A DNA stretch of 12,118 nt from positions 1-12,118 of the forward strand of contig JAGWVZ010000057.1 of the NCBI GenBank assembly GCA_018970625.1, in the 5' to 3' direction. The stretch comes from Myxococcales bacterium (lineage in GTDB: Bacteria; Myxococcota; Bradymonadia; REDH01). Positions 1-6,782 of the stretch are shown here, piece by piece. How positions within the stretch are numbered: position 1 is the first letter of the stretch; each line of letters starts with the position of its first letter. Below the pieces are notes generated by a model. It was not told the DNA's origin. It did not search any database and worked only from the letters and a program-made list of their open reading frames with translations. Position numbers and translations under genes: made by a program.

Positions 1-1
1 C

Positions 2-316
2 TACCCCGAGATGATGGACGCCTCGGGTACGACCTTTGCGTTGTTTCTGCGTAACCTTGACCACATGCATGAGCGCATGCGGGTGAGTTTTCCGGACTAC
101 CGACCCCCGTCGTTTCGTGTCGTCGACCTCGACGAGTCGACCATGCAGGTCGATTATTACTCGGCCCGTGCCGGTCTCATTCCCTTCGTCGAGGGGCTGT
201 TTCAGGGAGTGGCTGGTCACTTTGGCCGTAGCCTCACCATTACGCATGTCGCCGACGATGCCCACGGCCTGCCCTGTCGCCGCATGAAGTTGCAGCACGG
301 ACCGCTCACGCCATGA
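2..316 (+). CDS. H-NOX (haem NO-binding) sensor protein, C-terminal part, 5' end outside window
   Basis: The reading frame is already open at base 2, so this is the C-terminal part of a longer gene; H-NOX proteins are usually about 180-190 residues. Counting from the Met at base 11, the helix NLDHMHERM carries His20 (bases 68-70), which aligns with the proximal haem-ligating histidine of H-NOX proteins. Residues 49-53 read YYSAR, the family's YxSxR motif, which holds the haem propionates. The segment between them (PPSFRVVDLDE...MQVDY) and the following FVEGLFQGVAGHFG helix also fit the family. H-NOX proteins bind NO (some also O2) at a b-type haem and pass the signal to a partner kinase or cyclase. 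The stop overlaps the next gene's ATG (ATGA, 313-316), so the partner is almost certainly the downstream kinase. The distal pocket residues that decide NO versus O2 preference lie outside the window. Confidence 0.9.
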   Translation, partial: YPEMMDASGTTFALFLRNLDHMHERMRVSFPDYRPPSFRVVDLDESTMQVDYYSARAGLIPFVEGLFQGVAGHFGRSLTITHVADDAHGLPCRRMKLQHGPLTP

Positions 317-1419
317 CCGGCGAACCGGTCACACTGACGACCGATACGCTTGAGGCCTTGCTTCCCTTCCACATCCGATGGAGCGCGGCAGGCAGCCCGG
401 TGTACGTCTCGCAGGCTCTTCGGCGATTCTGGCAGTTTGAGGGCGCCGCTGCACAGCTCGCTGTGACGATGACCCGTCCCTTCCATGCGCCGTTTGCAGC
501 TCGCTCGTTCGAGAACCTCACGGGTATGACCCTCGACGTTCACAGGGGAGACGCCGAGCGAATTCTGCGCGTTCAGGTCTCGCACCTTGGGGGCGAAGGC
601 GGGTGGTTGCTCGTAGGATCGCCGCTGGTACGCACCATCAGCGATTTGCGCGCAAAGGGTCTGGCTCCCACCGATCTGACTCAGTTTGGCGTGGGCGACC
701 TGTTAATCGCCAACGAAGCGGCCGCCTTGGCCCAGGCAGCCAGCGAGCGAGCCGCTCGCGACCTGGCAAAACGAAGCGACGAGCTCGAGGGCGCCCTGCG
801 CGAAAAAACCTCGCTCCTTCAGGAAGTGCATCACCGCGTCAAAAACAACCTTCAGATTATCTCCAGTCTGTTGGCGTTGCAGACCGAACATCTGGCTCCC
901 GAATCCCCCCGCGAACCATTCGTTGAGGCTACGCGGCGCGTTCGCGCGATCGCGCTCACCCACGAAATGCTCTACGGAATGGAGTCGTTGGCGCAGATCG
1001 ACCTCGGCGATTACGCCAGACGCCTGTGCGAAGTGCTGCGGTCATCCATTGCCGGCGATAGCCGCATCGAGGTGCTGTCTGATCCGGTATTCGTGACGCC
1101 GGTTCAGGGCGTGCCTGCCGGGCTCGTCCTGAACGAGCTCATCACCAACGCGCTCAAATATGGGCGCGGCGTTGATGGCGCTCCGCCCGCGATTCAGGTG
1201 ACCATCCGTGCGCTATCGGACGGCTTCTCGCTCTCGGTTCGCGACCACGGTCGAGGGTTGCCTGAAGGCTTCAACCTCGCCAGCAGCGATCGACTGGGTC
1301 TTACCATGGTGCGCGCGCTCGGTCGGCAGCTCGGTGGTCATGTGCACGTCTCGGATGCAAACCCGGGCACCTGCTTTATGCTCTTCGCCACCATCCGCGA
1401 TGCGGCGTCGACGCGTTGA
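313..1419 (+). CDS. HNOBA-type sensor histidine kinase (HisKA_2/HATPase), partner of H-NOX
   Basis: This is a 368-residue soluble protein with no membrane segment. Residues about 12-118 match the HNOBA (haem-NO-binding-associated, PAS-like) domain: LPFHIRW near 17-23 and LLVGSPLVRTISDLRAKGL near 99-117. Residues about 120-170 are an Ala/Glu/Arg-rich coiled coil. The HisKA_2-type dimerisation helix follows with EVHHRVKNNLQ (171-181), His174 being the likely phosphoacceptor. The ATPase domain has an N-box with NELITNALKYG (274-284), a G1 box DHGRGL (311-316) and a G2-like RLGL (327-330). The start has no Shine-Dalgarno sequence, but it overlaps the H-NOX stop by ATGA, implying translational coupling and roughly equal amounts of the two proteins. 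The expected role is autophosphorylation controlled by the haem state of H-NOX. No receiver protein with a full phosphorylation site lies beside it, so its target is not evident here. Confidence 0.92.
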   Translation: MTGEPVTLTTDTLEALLPFHIRWSAAGSPVYVSQALRRFWQFEGAAAQLAVTMTRPFHAPFAARSFENLTGMTLDVHRGDAERILRVQVSHLGGEGGWLLVGSPLVRTISDLRAKGLAPTDLTQFGVGDLLIANEAAALAQAASERAARDLAKRSDELEGALREKTSLLQEVHHRVKNNLQIISSLLALQTEHLAPESPREPFVEATRRVRAIALTHEMLYGMESLAQIDLGDYARRLCEVLRSSIAGDSRIEVLSDPVFVTPVQGVPAGLVLNELITNALKYGRGVDGAPPAIQVTIRALSDGFSLSVRDHGRGLPEGFNLASSDRLGLTMVRALGRQLGGHVHVSDANPGTCFMLFATIRDAASTR

Positions 1420-1440
1420 TTCGTTCTCCATTCATCGCCA

Positions 1441-1470
1441 ACGCTGCACAGCGTAGACCCATGCCATGGG
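1441..1470. repeat. Two adjacent perfect dyads between kinase genes
   Basis: Bases 1441-1454 read ACGCTG-CA-CAGCGT and bases 1458-1470 read CCCATG-C-CATGGG. Both are perfect 6+6 bp inverted repeats separated by 3 bp. They lie 21 bp after the histidine-kinase stop and end just before a possible -35 element at 1472. Neither is followed by a T-run, and the loops are very short, so a protein-binding operator is at least as likely as a terminator. Confidence 0.35.
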
Positions 1471-1471
1471 C

Positions 1472-1499
1472 TTGCGTCGTTAACGGCTGTGTGTATATG
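1472..1499 (+). promoter_or_regulatory. Possible sigma70-like promoter of the Ser/Thr kinase gene
   Basis: TTGCGT (1472-1477) and TATATG (1494-1499) are separated by 16 bp. The -10 element matches 4 of 6 consensus bases and the -35 matches the TTG core. Transcription would start near 1506, giving a leader of about 74 nt to the ATG at 1580. This is a weak match made by eye only. Confidence 0.3.
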
Positions 1500-1579
1500 A
1501 GTCCGGCGGGTGTGTGGCAGGGCGCTCGTCGTTCGCTGTGTTTGCTTGCCCCGAGTCTCACTTTACGTACCGAGGTCGC

Positions 1580-3022
1580 ATGAGCGCAGTTGCAGGGGTC
1601 GAGTCGCCATCCGAACGAGTGCGGGGACTACTGGAAGCGCAGCGTGTTCACAACGCCGAACCGGGGGCCACGCTGGTGGGTCATGCGGGCGAATGGGCCG
1701 TGCGGCTTGATCCACGATTGCAGCAGGGCGCAGTGTCGCACCCCGAAGCTGCAACGAACACTCCACTCGCTGTGACGCTGCTTCCCGGCGCGCTGGCTCG
1801 GCCGGCCACCGACGGGGGCCTGCCATGGATCACGTTTAATTCCAGTATTTTGCCTCGTGTGCAGGCCGACGGAGATGGGGTGGTGTTGTCATCATCCAAC
1901 GGGCCCCGCTACGCTACCCTGCGCGAGCTCGGTCGTGGAGGCATGGGCGAGGTGGATCTGGTGGAAGACCGCGACATTGGTCGCACCGTCGCCATGAAGC
2001 GGTTGCTTGCCGATCAGGACGGCCTCGACGCCGTCGCTCGCTTTGTGGACGAAGTGCGCACAATCGGCCGCCTGGAGCACCCCAACATCGTGCCGATTCA
2101 TGACGTCGGCATCGACGAGCGCGGCCGCTTTTTCTTTGTGATGAAATATGTCGATGGCGAGACGCTGGAGACCATCATTGAGCGACTTCGCGCGGGAGAT
2201 GCCGCCTACGTTGCACGCTTTGACCGCACCCGCCGGGTTGAGATTTTTCAGCAGATTCTGCGCGCTCTTCAGTTCGCACACGGCCGCGGCATTATCCATC
2301 GTGACCTCAAGCCGGCCAATGTCATGGTGGGGCGCTTCGGTGAGGTCGTGCTCATGGACTGGGGAGTGGCCCGAACCTTTGGTCCAGATGCTGCGGCGAT
2401 CGACTCTGCGGCGCTGGGCTCGCCGAGGGCTTCGAGCGATGAAGCCGGTGGCTCGGGAATCGGACGCGCCATTACAACGGAGGCGGGCGCGCTCATCGGT
2501 ACCCCGTACTACATGTCGCCCGAGCAGGCGCGAGGCGAGAACGACACGCTTGACCAGCGCTCCGATCTGTACAGCGCCACGTTGCTGTTCCATGAGTGGC
2601 TGGGGTTAGAGCACCTTCGCGCTCATCACGATTCGTTGCTTGGCCTGTTGGTGGCGGCCGTCTCGGAGCCGCCTCCCAGCGTCATGCAGCTCTTTGCTCG
2701 CTACCGAACGCTGGGTATCGGCGCCGAGTACGCGCACTTTGTCGGCAAGGGGTTGCAGCTACAGCCTGCCGATCGTTACCAGTCGGCCGCCGACATGCTG
2801 GATGACCTGCATCGCATCCTCGCGGGGACCTTCCGGGTGCAGTGCCCCGTGACGTTCATCAAGCGTGTCTTCCTGGCCCTGTCCCATCAGGTCGATCGGG
2901 CACCGGGTGTCGTCATTGGCGTCGCCATGACGACCGCGCTGGGGATGCTGCTGCTACTGGGCTACGTGGCTGCGGATCTCATGGCAACGGGGATGCAGGG
3001 AGCGCCGACACCGCCAGGATAA
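1580..3022 (+). CDS. Membrane-anchored Hanks-type serine/threonine protein kinase
   Basis: A 480-residue protein from the ATG at 1580, which has GAGG at 1572-1575. An in-frame GTG at 1514 would add 22 residues but has no convincing ribosome site. The first ~105 residues resemble nothing recognised. The kinase domain spans about 110-420: glycine loop GRGGMGEV (118-125), Lys140 in AMK, catalytic loop HRDLKPAN with Asp242, metal-binding motif DWG (260-262) where most kinases have DFG, and GTPYYMSPEQ ending the activation segment (297-306). The family phosphorylates Ser/Thr on partner proteins. A region rich in Ser, Gly and Ala between DWG and GTPYY lengthens the activation segment. A single hydrophobic helix lies near 443-469, close to the C-terminus, so the kinase domain should be cytoplasmic with only a short tail outside; there is no extracytoplasmic sensor. 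It converges on the patatin gene with a 12-bp gap. The substrate is unknown; the FHA protein at 9230-10141 is a candidate by inference. Confidence 0.93.
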   Translation: MSAVAGVESPSERVRGLLEAQRVHNAEPGATLVGHAGEWAVRLDPRLQQGAVSHPEAATNTPLAVTLLPGALARPATDGGLPWITFNSSILPRVQADGDGVVLSSSNGPRYATLRELGRGGMGEVDLVEDRDIGRTVAMKRLLADQDGLDAVARFVDEVRTIGRLEHPNIVPIHDVGIDERGRFFFVMKYVDGETLETIIERLRAGDAAYVARFDRTRRVEIFQQILRALQFAHGRGIIHRDLKPANVMVGRFGEVVLMDWGVARTFGPDAAAIDSAALGSPRASSDEAGGSGIGRAITTEAGALIGTPYYMSPEQARGENDTLDQRSDLYSATLLFHEWLGLEHLRAHHDSLLGLLVAAVSEPPPSVMQLFARYRTLGIGAEYAHFVGKGLQLQPADRYQSAADMLDDLHRILAGTFRVQCPVTFIKRVFLALSHQVDRAPGVVIGVAMTTALGMLLLLGYVAADLMATGMQGAPTPPG

Positions 3023-3029
3023 CCGCCGC

Positions 3030-3044
3030 CCTGCCTACAGCAGG
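3030..3044. repeat. Short hairpin at the convergent kinase/patatin junction
   Basis: CCTGC-CTACA-GCAGG is a perfect 5-bp stem with a 5-nt loop. It straddles the patatin stop (3035-3037) in the 12-bp gap after the kinase stop at 3022. It could act as a weak two-way terminator, but there is no T-run on either strand and a stem this short can occur by chance. Confidence 0.2.
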
Positions 3045-4825
3045 AAATCGGCGAACGACAGGTGTGCGCTTCGCTCAAGCCGGTCGGCGACCTGCTGCGC
3101 CGGGGCCAGGTCCAGGTGCCAGTGGTGCTCGCGCAGGTCACCTGCCAGCCGGTGGCGCAGCTGTCGAAAGCGCTGCAGCGTCGACAGGTAGGCCGCTTTC
3201 CAGATGGGCAGCCACGGGCGATGATCCATAGGGTTGCGCGACAGCAGCCAGCGCTGACGATTCGACGGCAGGAACGTGTAGGTGCTTACATCGGGGTATT
3301 TACGAAGCTCGGAGTCGCGCGTGTTCTCGAACCGGGTGTACGAGATCGTGCGAATATTCTGGTCGATGTTGTAAAGCAGTCCCCGGCGGTGCGCGAGGCC
3401 GGGATGAGGCGAGACATAAGGCACGAACGGGTCCAGAATGAAGATGAGCGTGGCGTCCCGCTGGATGGCTTCCTGAAAGTCGGAGGTTCGCGTAATCGCG
3501 CCGTCTTCGTAATAACGGTCACCGATCTTCACCGCCGTAAAGGCCGGATTGATGCTCAGCGACGCCTGCACCGCCTTCGAGATGGGCACATCGCGATGGT
3601 TTTCGTCTCCGAAGAGCACGTGGCGACGATCATCCTGATCGGTGGCGCCAATATACAGGGGGCGCTGCAGCAGACTAAAGTCGTTGTGTCCGCCCCGAGC
3701 CAGCAGCAGGGAACGCAGCATGCGCTCGAACTGATACGACTGAAATGGGGCACCGATCATGCCGGTGGTCTCGCGAAACTGCTCTTCTTCGCTCAGTGAC
3801 TGCCCCCGCACGGCACGCCATGCCCAGGATGCGGTGGAGCGGGCGGCGGTGCCCACCCGCCACGAGGCGTCGAGCACGTTCAGGTGGCGAGGGTTCAGCA
3901 GCGACAGGTCGAGCGGCTCAATGGCATAGCCGGGCACCCCGGCGACCGCCGCCATGATGTCCTGAATGCGGTAGCCAACGGCCAGCAGACTGGTGATCAC
4001 CGCGCCAGCCGAGATGCCGAACAGCATGTCGAATTCATTGATCGGACGACCGCCCAGGCAATCCTCGATGCACTTGAGGGCGCCGAGCTCAAAAAAGATA
4101 CCCGTAATACCCCCGCCGGAGGCGCAGATGGCGGTCTTGCCTGTTCGGCGCTGACCCACCAGCGACAGGGCTTCGTGCAGTACCCGTGTCGAGAACGCGT
4201 CGGAGTGCGCATCCCGGGTAATGGTATAGTCACCGTCGGGTCGCACGTCGCGAAGCACGTGGCGAACGCCCAGCGCGCCCAGCTCCAGCAGCAGCGAGTC
4301 AATGCGATAGGCATCCTCGCCCGAAAGCAGCACCAGAATGCGATGGAAGCCGTAACGCAGCTCAATGTCTTCGCCACGATCCAGATACTCGAGCAGTCGC
4401 CGGGCCCGCGACACGTCCTGCTCCATGTTCGCGGACCAGCGCAAGTCCAGAATCAGCAGGTTCACATAGTGCGACCTTAGGGTCTCCACGGCGTCGTCGA
4501 ACATGAACGTGGGCACCACCTCGACACTGCCGCGCCCTTCGACCTCCAGCAGTGTGCGCGCGTCTTCCGACGAGCGGCGAACTCCTTCGGTCAACGTCAT
4601 GCCGGTGAACAGGGCATCAAAGCGACGATGCTCCCCGCCAAACCACAGCAGACGGCATAAATGAGAGGGGGGGACCGCATAGGCGGCCGAGTACGAAATG
4701 GACACGGAGCACACTCGGGCAGGGGTCAGCGCAACGCGTGCTGCTGTAGCACGCGGGCGTGCTGAATGCATGGAACTCGTGCGTCGGCGGGGGTTGACGC
4801 AGTCGTCTGAATGGCTTTGAAACAC
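3035..4825 (-). CDS. Patatin-like phospholipase with N-terminal receiver-like domain
   Basis: The outer limit gives 596 residues from a GTG at 4825; an ATG at 4771 (residue 19) is equally plausible. Neither start has a clear ribosome site, and the first ~50 residues look unconserved. Residues about 56-200 have the pattern of a CheY-like fold: hydrophobic strand CRLLWFGG, strand VNLLILDLRW with Asp127 at the phosphoacceptor place, strand RILVLLSGED with a Ser, then GVRHVLRD where the usual Lys is Arg. Residues about 231-460 form the patatin domain: oxyanion loop GGGITG (237-242), nucleophile motif GISAG with Ser272, and DGA with catalytic Asp441. Patatins hydrolyse acyl esters of membrane lipids through this Ser-Asp dyad. 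The loop usually reads GGGxR/KG, so Thr241 replaces the basic residue. There is no signal peptide or obvious membrane helix, which suggests a cytosolic lipase regulated by its own N-terminal domain. The 135-residue C-terminal tail is unassigned. Confidence 0.88.
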   Translation of the reverse strand: MFQSHSDDCVNPRRRTSSMHSARPRATAARVALTPARVCSVSISYSAAYAVPPSHLCRLLWFGGEHRRFDALFTGMTLTEGVRRSSEDARTLLEVEGRGSVEVVPTFMFDDAVETLRSHYVNLLILDLRWSANMEQDVSRARRLLEYLDRGEDIELRYGFHRILVLLSGEDAYRIDSLLLELGALGVRHVLRDVRPDGDYTITRDAHSDAFSTRVLHEALSLVGQRRTGKTAICASGGGITGIFFELGALKCIEDCLGGRPINEFDMLFGISAGAVITSLLAVGYRIQDIMAAVAGVPGYAIEPLDLSLLNPRHLNVLDASWRVGTAARSTASWAWRAVRGQSLSEEEQFRETTGMIGAPFQSYQFERMLRSLLLARGGHNDFSLLQRPLYIGATDQDDRRHVLFGDENHRDVPISKAVQASLSINPAFTAVKIGDRYYEDGAITRTSDFQEAIQRDATLIFILDPFVPYVSPHPGLAHRRGLLYNIDQNIRTISYTRFENTRDSELRKYPDVSTYTFLPSNRQRWLLSRNPMDHRPWLPIWKAAYLSTLQRFRQLRHRLAGDLREHHWHLDLAPAQQVADRLERSAHLSFADFLL

Positions 4826-4877
4826 CGGCGTTCGCGGTGGTCAACGGCGACGCAGCTCTGTTACCCCCAGAGGAAAA

Positions 4878-5447
4878 GTGTTGTTTCTGCAGGATGCACC
4901 GGTCTGGGTGCTGGCGCTGGTCGTGTTTGGATTGCGCGTTTGCGATGTGTCGATGGGGACGCTACGGACGCTGACCATTGTGCAGGGGCGCACGGCGCTG
5001 GCGATTACGCTGGGTTTCTTCGAGGTGCTGCTCTGGATTCTGGCGGTGTCGCAGGTCATCGTTCAGGTGAAGGACGAGCCGGTGTTGGCGGTGGCGTACG
5101 CCGCAGGCTTTGCGTGCGGCAATGGGGTGGGCATGTGGCTCGAGAAGCGGCTCGCCATTGGCTCGGTCGTGGTACGCCTGTTTTCTGCGCGCTCGGGTGA
5201 CCAGATCGCCCGCCAGGTGCGCTCGGCAGGTCTGGCGTGCACCACCTTTGCAGGGGAGGGCCGCGACGGCGCGGTGACGCTGCTGTACGTGGCGTGCTCA
5301 CGCTCGGACGCCGCGCGGGTCATCGAGCTGGCTACCGACGTAGACCCGTCGGTGTTCTACATCGTGGAGCGGTCGAGCGCAGGGATGCATGGTCGGCCGC
5401 AGGAGCAGCGCGTGCGTCTATGGGAGCAGGTGCTCAAGCGGCGCTAG
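4878..5447 (+). CDS. UPF0316 family membrane protein (DUF5698 + DUF2179)
   Basis: A 189-residue protein starting at GTG 4878, with AGAGGA at 4869-4874 as ribosome site; a TTG at 4881 is also possible. The N-terminal half is a small membrane domain with three hydrophobic segments near 8-30, 41-63 and 68-85. It contains the family signatures RVCDVSMGTLR, GFFEVLLWI and GFACGNGVGMWLEKRLAIG. The C-terminal half (about 95-165) is a soluble alpha/beta DUF2179-like domain ending in DPSVFYIVE. Length and layout are normal for UPF0316 proteins, whose function is not established. It is divergent from the patatin gene, and the shared upstream region holds no promoter that stands out. A 126-bp gap separates it from the next gene on the same strand, so co-transcription is possible but not shown. 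Confidence 0.9.
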   Translation: MLFLQDAPVWVLALVVFGLRVCDVSMGTLRTLTIVQGRTALAITLGFFEVLLWILAVSQVIVQVKDEPVLAVAYAAGFACGNGVGMWLEKRLAIGSVVVRLFSARSGDQIARQVRSAGLACTTFAGEGRDGAVTLLYVACSRSDAARVIELATDVDPSVFYIVERSSAGMHGRPQEQRVRLWEQVLKRR

Positions 5448-5483
5448 GGTCACTGCGTCCAGCCCGGTCTTCCCCGTGACCCT
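5446..5483. repeat. 8-bp inverted repeat directly after the UPF0316 stop
   Basis: AGGGTCAC (5446-5453) and GTGACCCT (5476-5483) are perfect inverted copies with a 22-nt loop, starting inside the stop codon. It could fold as a hairpin after the gene or be a spaced operator ahead of the next gene. No T-run follows, so an intrinsic terminator is not supported. Confidence 0.35.
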
Positions 5484-5573
5484 GCCCCCGCACAGCTTCG
5501 GCTTCCCAGTGTTCGCAGAGTCGTGCTACAGCGGCCCCCACGTATTGTTTGGGCCCCATTCGAGGATGTCGCC

Positions 5574-6620
5574 GTGCAAGTTCTCGCCATTGGATTGAAA
5601 GAGCAGGAAAACGAGGAGCTTGAGCGCTGGCAGGAGACCCGCGGTTTCAAGGTCTGGGTTGCTGCGACGGCGCTGGCTGGCCTGCGCGTATTCGAGGAGT
5701 TCGAGCCCGACGTCGTGATTCTGGCGACGATCCTGTCGGACATGGATTCGGTGCGCCTGGCGCGCACCTTGCACGCGTGGAAGCCCAGCCTGCGTATCGT
5801 GTTCGTGGGCGCGCACCGCATTGAAGCGACGTATTTTTCGTCCATCGATGGTCTGCCGGGCGTGCAGTTTACCAACCGGCCGCTGGACCCCGAGGTGGCG
5901 CTCAGCCTGCCGGCGCGCGCACAGGTGATTGACGGGGTCGCGATGCGCGGCCCGCTGTCGGTGTCAGCGCTGGGCGCTTTCTTTGCCAGCGCACGCCGCA
6001 ACGAGCTGCACGGTGCGCTGTATGCGGGCGCCGACGTTCATCGCCGGGTCGTGTACTTCGACTCCGGTGTGCCGAGCTACGCCAGCAGCATGGTCGCCTC
6101 CGAGACGCTGGGTCAGATGCTGCTGCGTTCGGGCCGCATTACGCGGGTGGAGTTTGACTGGGTACGCAATCTGCAGGCGGTCAAAGGCATTTTGCAGGGC
6201 GTTGCGCTCACCAAGATCGGCGTGCTGAATGAGTCCGAGCTGGACAGCCTGCTGCGCAGCCAGATGAGCGAGAAGATGTACCTGCTGGCCGCCATGGAAG
6301 GCGAGCCGTGGCACTTCGAGACCTGGACCCACCCGTTGCGACACCCGCAACGCTACGCGTTCAACCCGGTCCAGCTGCTCGTGGAAGGTGCGACGCGCGC
6401 CAACAGCTTCCGCAGCCTCGACGCCGACCAGTCGCTCACGCTGGCCGACCTGCACGCCGACCCGGTACTCGATGCGTTCACCGAGTGTGTCTCGACGCCG
6501 GTGCTGAATGCGTTGCAGGGCGGGGCCTCGGCGCAACAGCTGGCACCACTCACCGACAGCATCGAGCGCGCTCGGGCGATTGTCGGCGTCGCCCGCTCCA
6601 TGGGACTCGCTGCAACGTAA
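5574..6620 (+). CDS. Degenerate receiver + PATAN (DUF4388) protein
   Basis: A 348-residue protein from the GTG at 5574, which has GAGGA at 5562-5566 spaced 7 nt. An upstream in-frame GTG at 5523 lacks a ribosome site. Residues 1 to about 113 have the strand/helix rhythm of a response-regulator receiver. However, the phosphoacceptor position in PDVVILAT is Ala51, the Thr/Ser position is Gly (FVGAH) and the conserved Lys is Arg (TNRPLDP), so phosphorylation is unlikely. Residues about 134-200 match the PATAN/DUF4388 pattern: ALGAFFASARRNELHGAL, RRVVYFDSGVPSYASS and ETLGQMLLRSGRI. PATAN domains occur in prokaryotic signalling proteins and are thought to mediate protein contacts. The remaining ~150 residues are soluble and unassigned. 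There is no DNA-binding or catalytic domain, so an adaptor role is inferred. Confidence 0.85.
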   Translation: MQVLAIGLKEQENEELERWQETRGFKVWVAATALAGLRVFEEFEPDVVILATILSDMDSVRLARTLHAWKPSLRIVFVGAHRIEATYFSSIDGLPGVQFTNRPLDPEVALSLPARAQVIDGVAMRGPLSVSALGAFFASARRNELHGALYAGADVHRRVVYFDSGVPSYASSMVASETLGQMLLRSGRITRVEFDWVRNLQAVKGILQGVALTKIGVLNESELDSLLRSQMSEKMYLLAAMEGEPWHFETWTHPLRHPQRYAFNPVQLLVEGATRANSFRSLDADQSLTLADLHADPVLDAFTECVSTPVLNALQGGASAQQLAPLTDSIERARAIVGVARSMGLAAT

Positions 6621-6716
6621 CGCACCCGGGAACGAGGCGGTTTGGTGCGCCCAAGCCGGCTGTCACGCTCGCGTCGGGTAATATGTCGCCCTGAAAATGC
6701 CCTGCCGGTTCGTCAT

Positions 6717-6757
6717 TGGAGAGGCGGTGTGAGAGCCTCTCCCACGTATGTGGGCTG
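6717..6757 (-). repeat. Tandem hairpins / REP-like palindrome between convergent genes
   Basis: GGAGAGGC (6718-6725) pairs perfectly with GCCTCTCC (6735-6742) around a 9-nt loop. CCCAC-GTAT-GTGGG (6741-6754) forms a second 5-bp stem that shares two bases with the first. Read on the minus strand, the unit begins GTGGGAGAGGC and then continues into its palindromic arm, the layout of bacterial REP elements. It lies in the 162-bp gap between convergent stops (6620 and 6783). No T-run follows, so it could stop transcription, protect 3' ends, or be a REP copy. The rest of this gap shows only a GGGCTGAA direct repeat (6752-6759 and again near 6770). Confidence 0.5.
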
Positions 6758-6782
6758 AACCGATTCTCGGGGCTGAATCCCG

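Noticed and set aside
1514..1579. Upstream GTG start for the Ser/Thr kinase
   Set aside because: Would add 22 unremarkable residues without a ribosome site; ATG 1580 has GAGG at a workable distance.
1892..2593. 233-codon minus-strand open frame opposite the Ser/Thr kinase
   Set aside because: It lies wholly antisense to the kinase domain, whose catalytic motifs are intact; the protein has no recognisable pattern and is a by-product of GC-rich codon use.
3062..3799. 245-codon plus-strand open frame opposite the patatin gene
   Set aside because: Antisense shadow of a gene with clear catalytic motifs; Arg/Gln/Val-rich and without domain features.
4794..4822. Possible promoter TTGACG/TTGAAA for the UPF0316 gene
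   Set aside because: The -35 is good but the -10 matches only 3 of 6 bases at 17-bp spacing; too weak to annotate.
3035..4825. Patatin as an effector of an anti-phage CBASS-type system
   Set aside because: No CD-NTase (cGAS-like) or accessory gene is adjacent, and the N-terminal domain is receiver-like; the nearest nucleotide cyclase is a GGDEF enzyme in a separate operon.
5523..5573. Upstream GTG start for the receiver/PATAN protein
   Set aside because: The added residues precede the first receiver strand and have no ribosome site; GTG 5574 has GAGGA 7 nt upstream.
5964..6536. 190-codon minus-strand open frame opposite the PATAN gene
   Set aside because: Fully overlapped by the conserved receiver/PATAN frame and low in recognisable structure.
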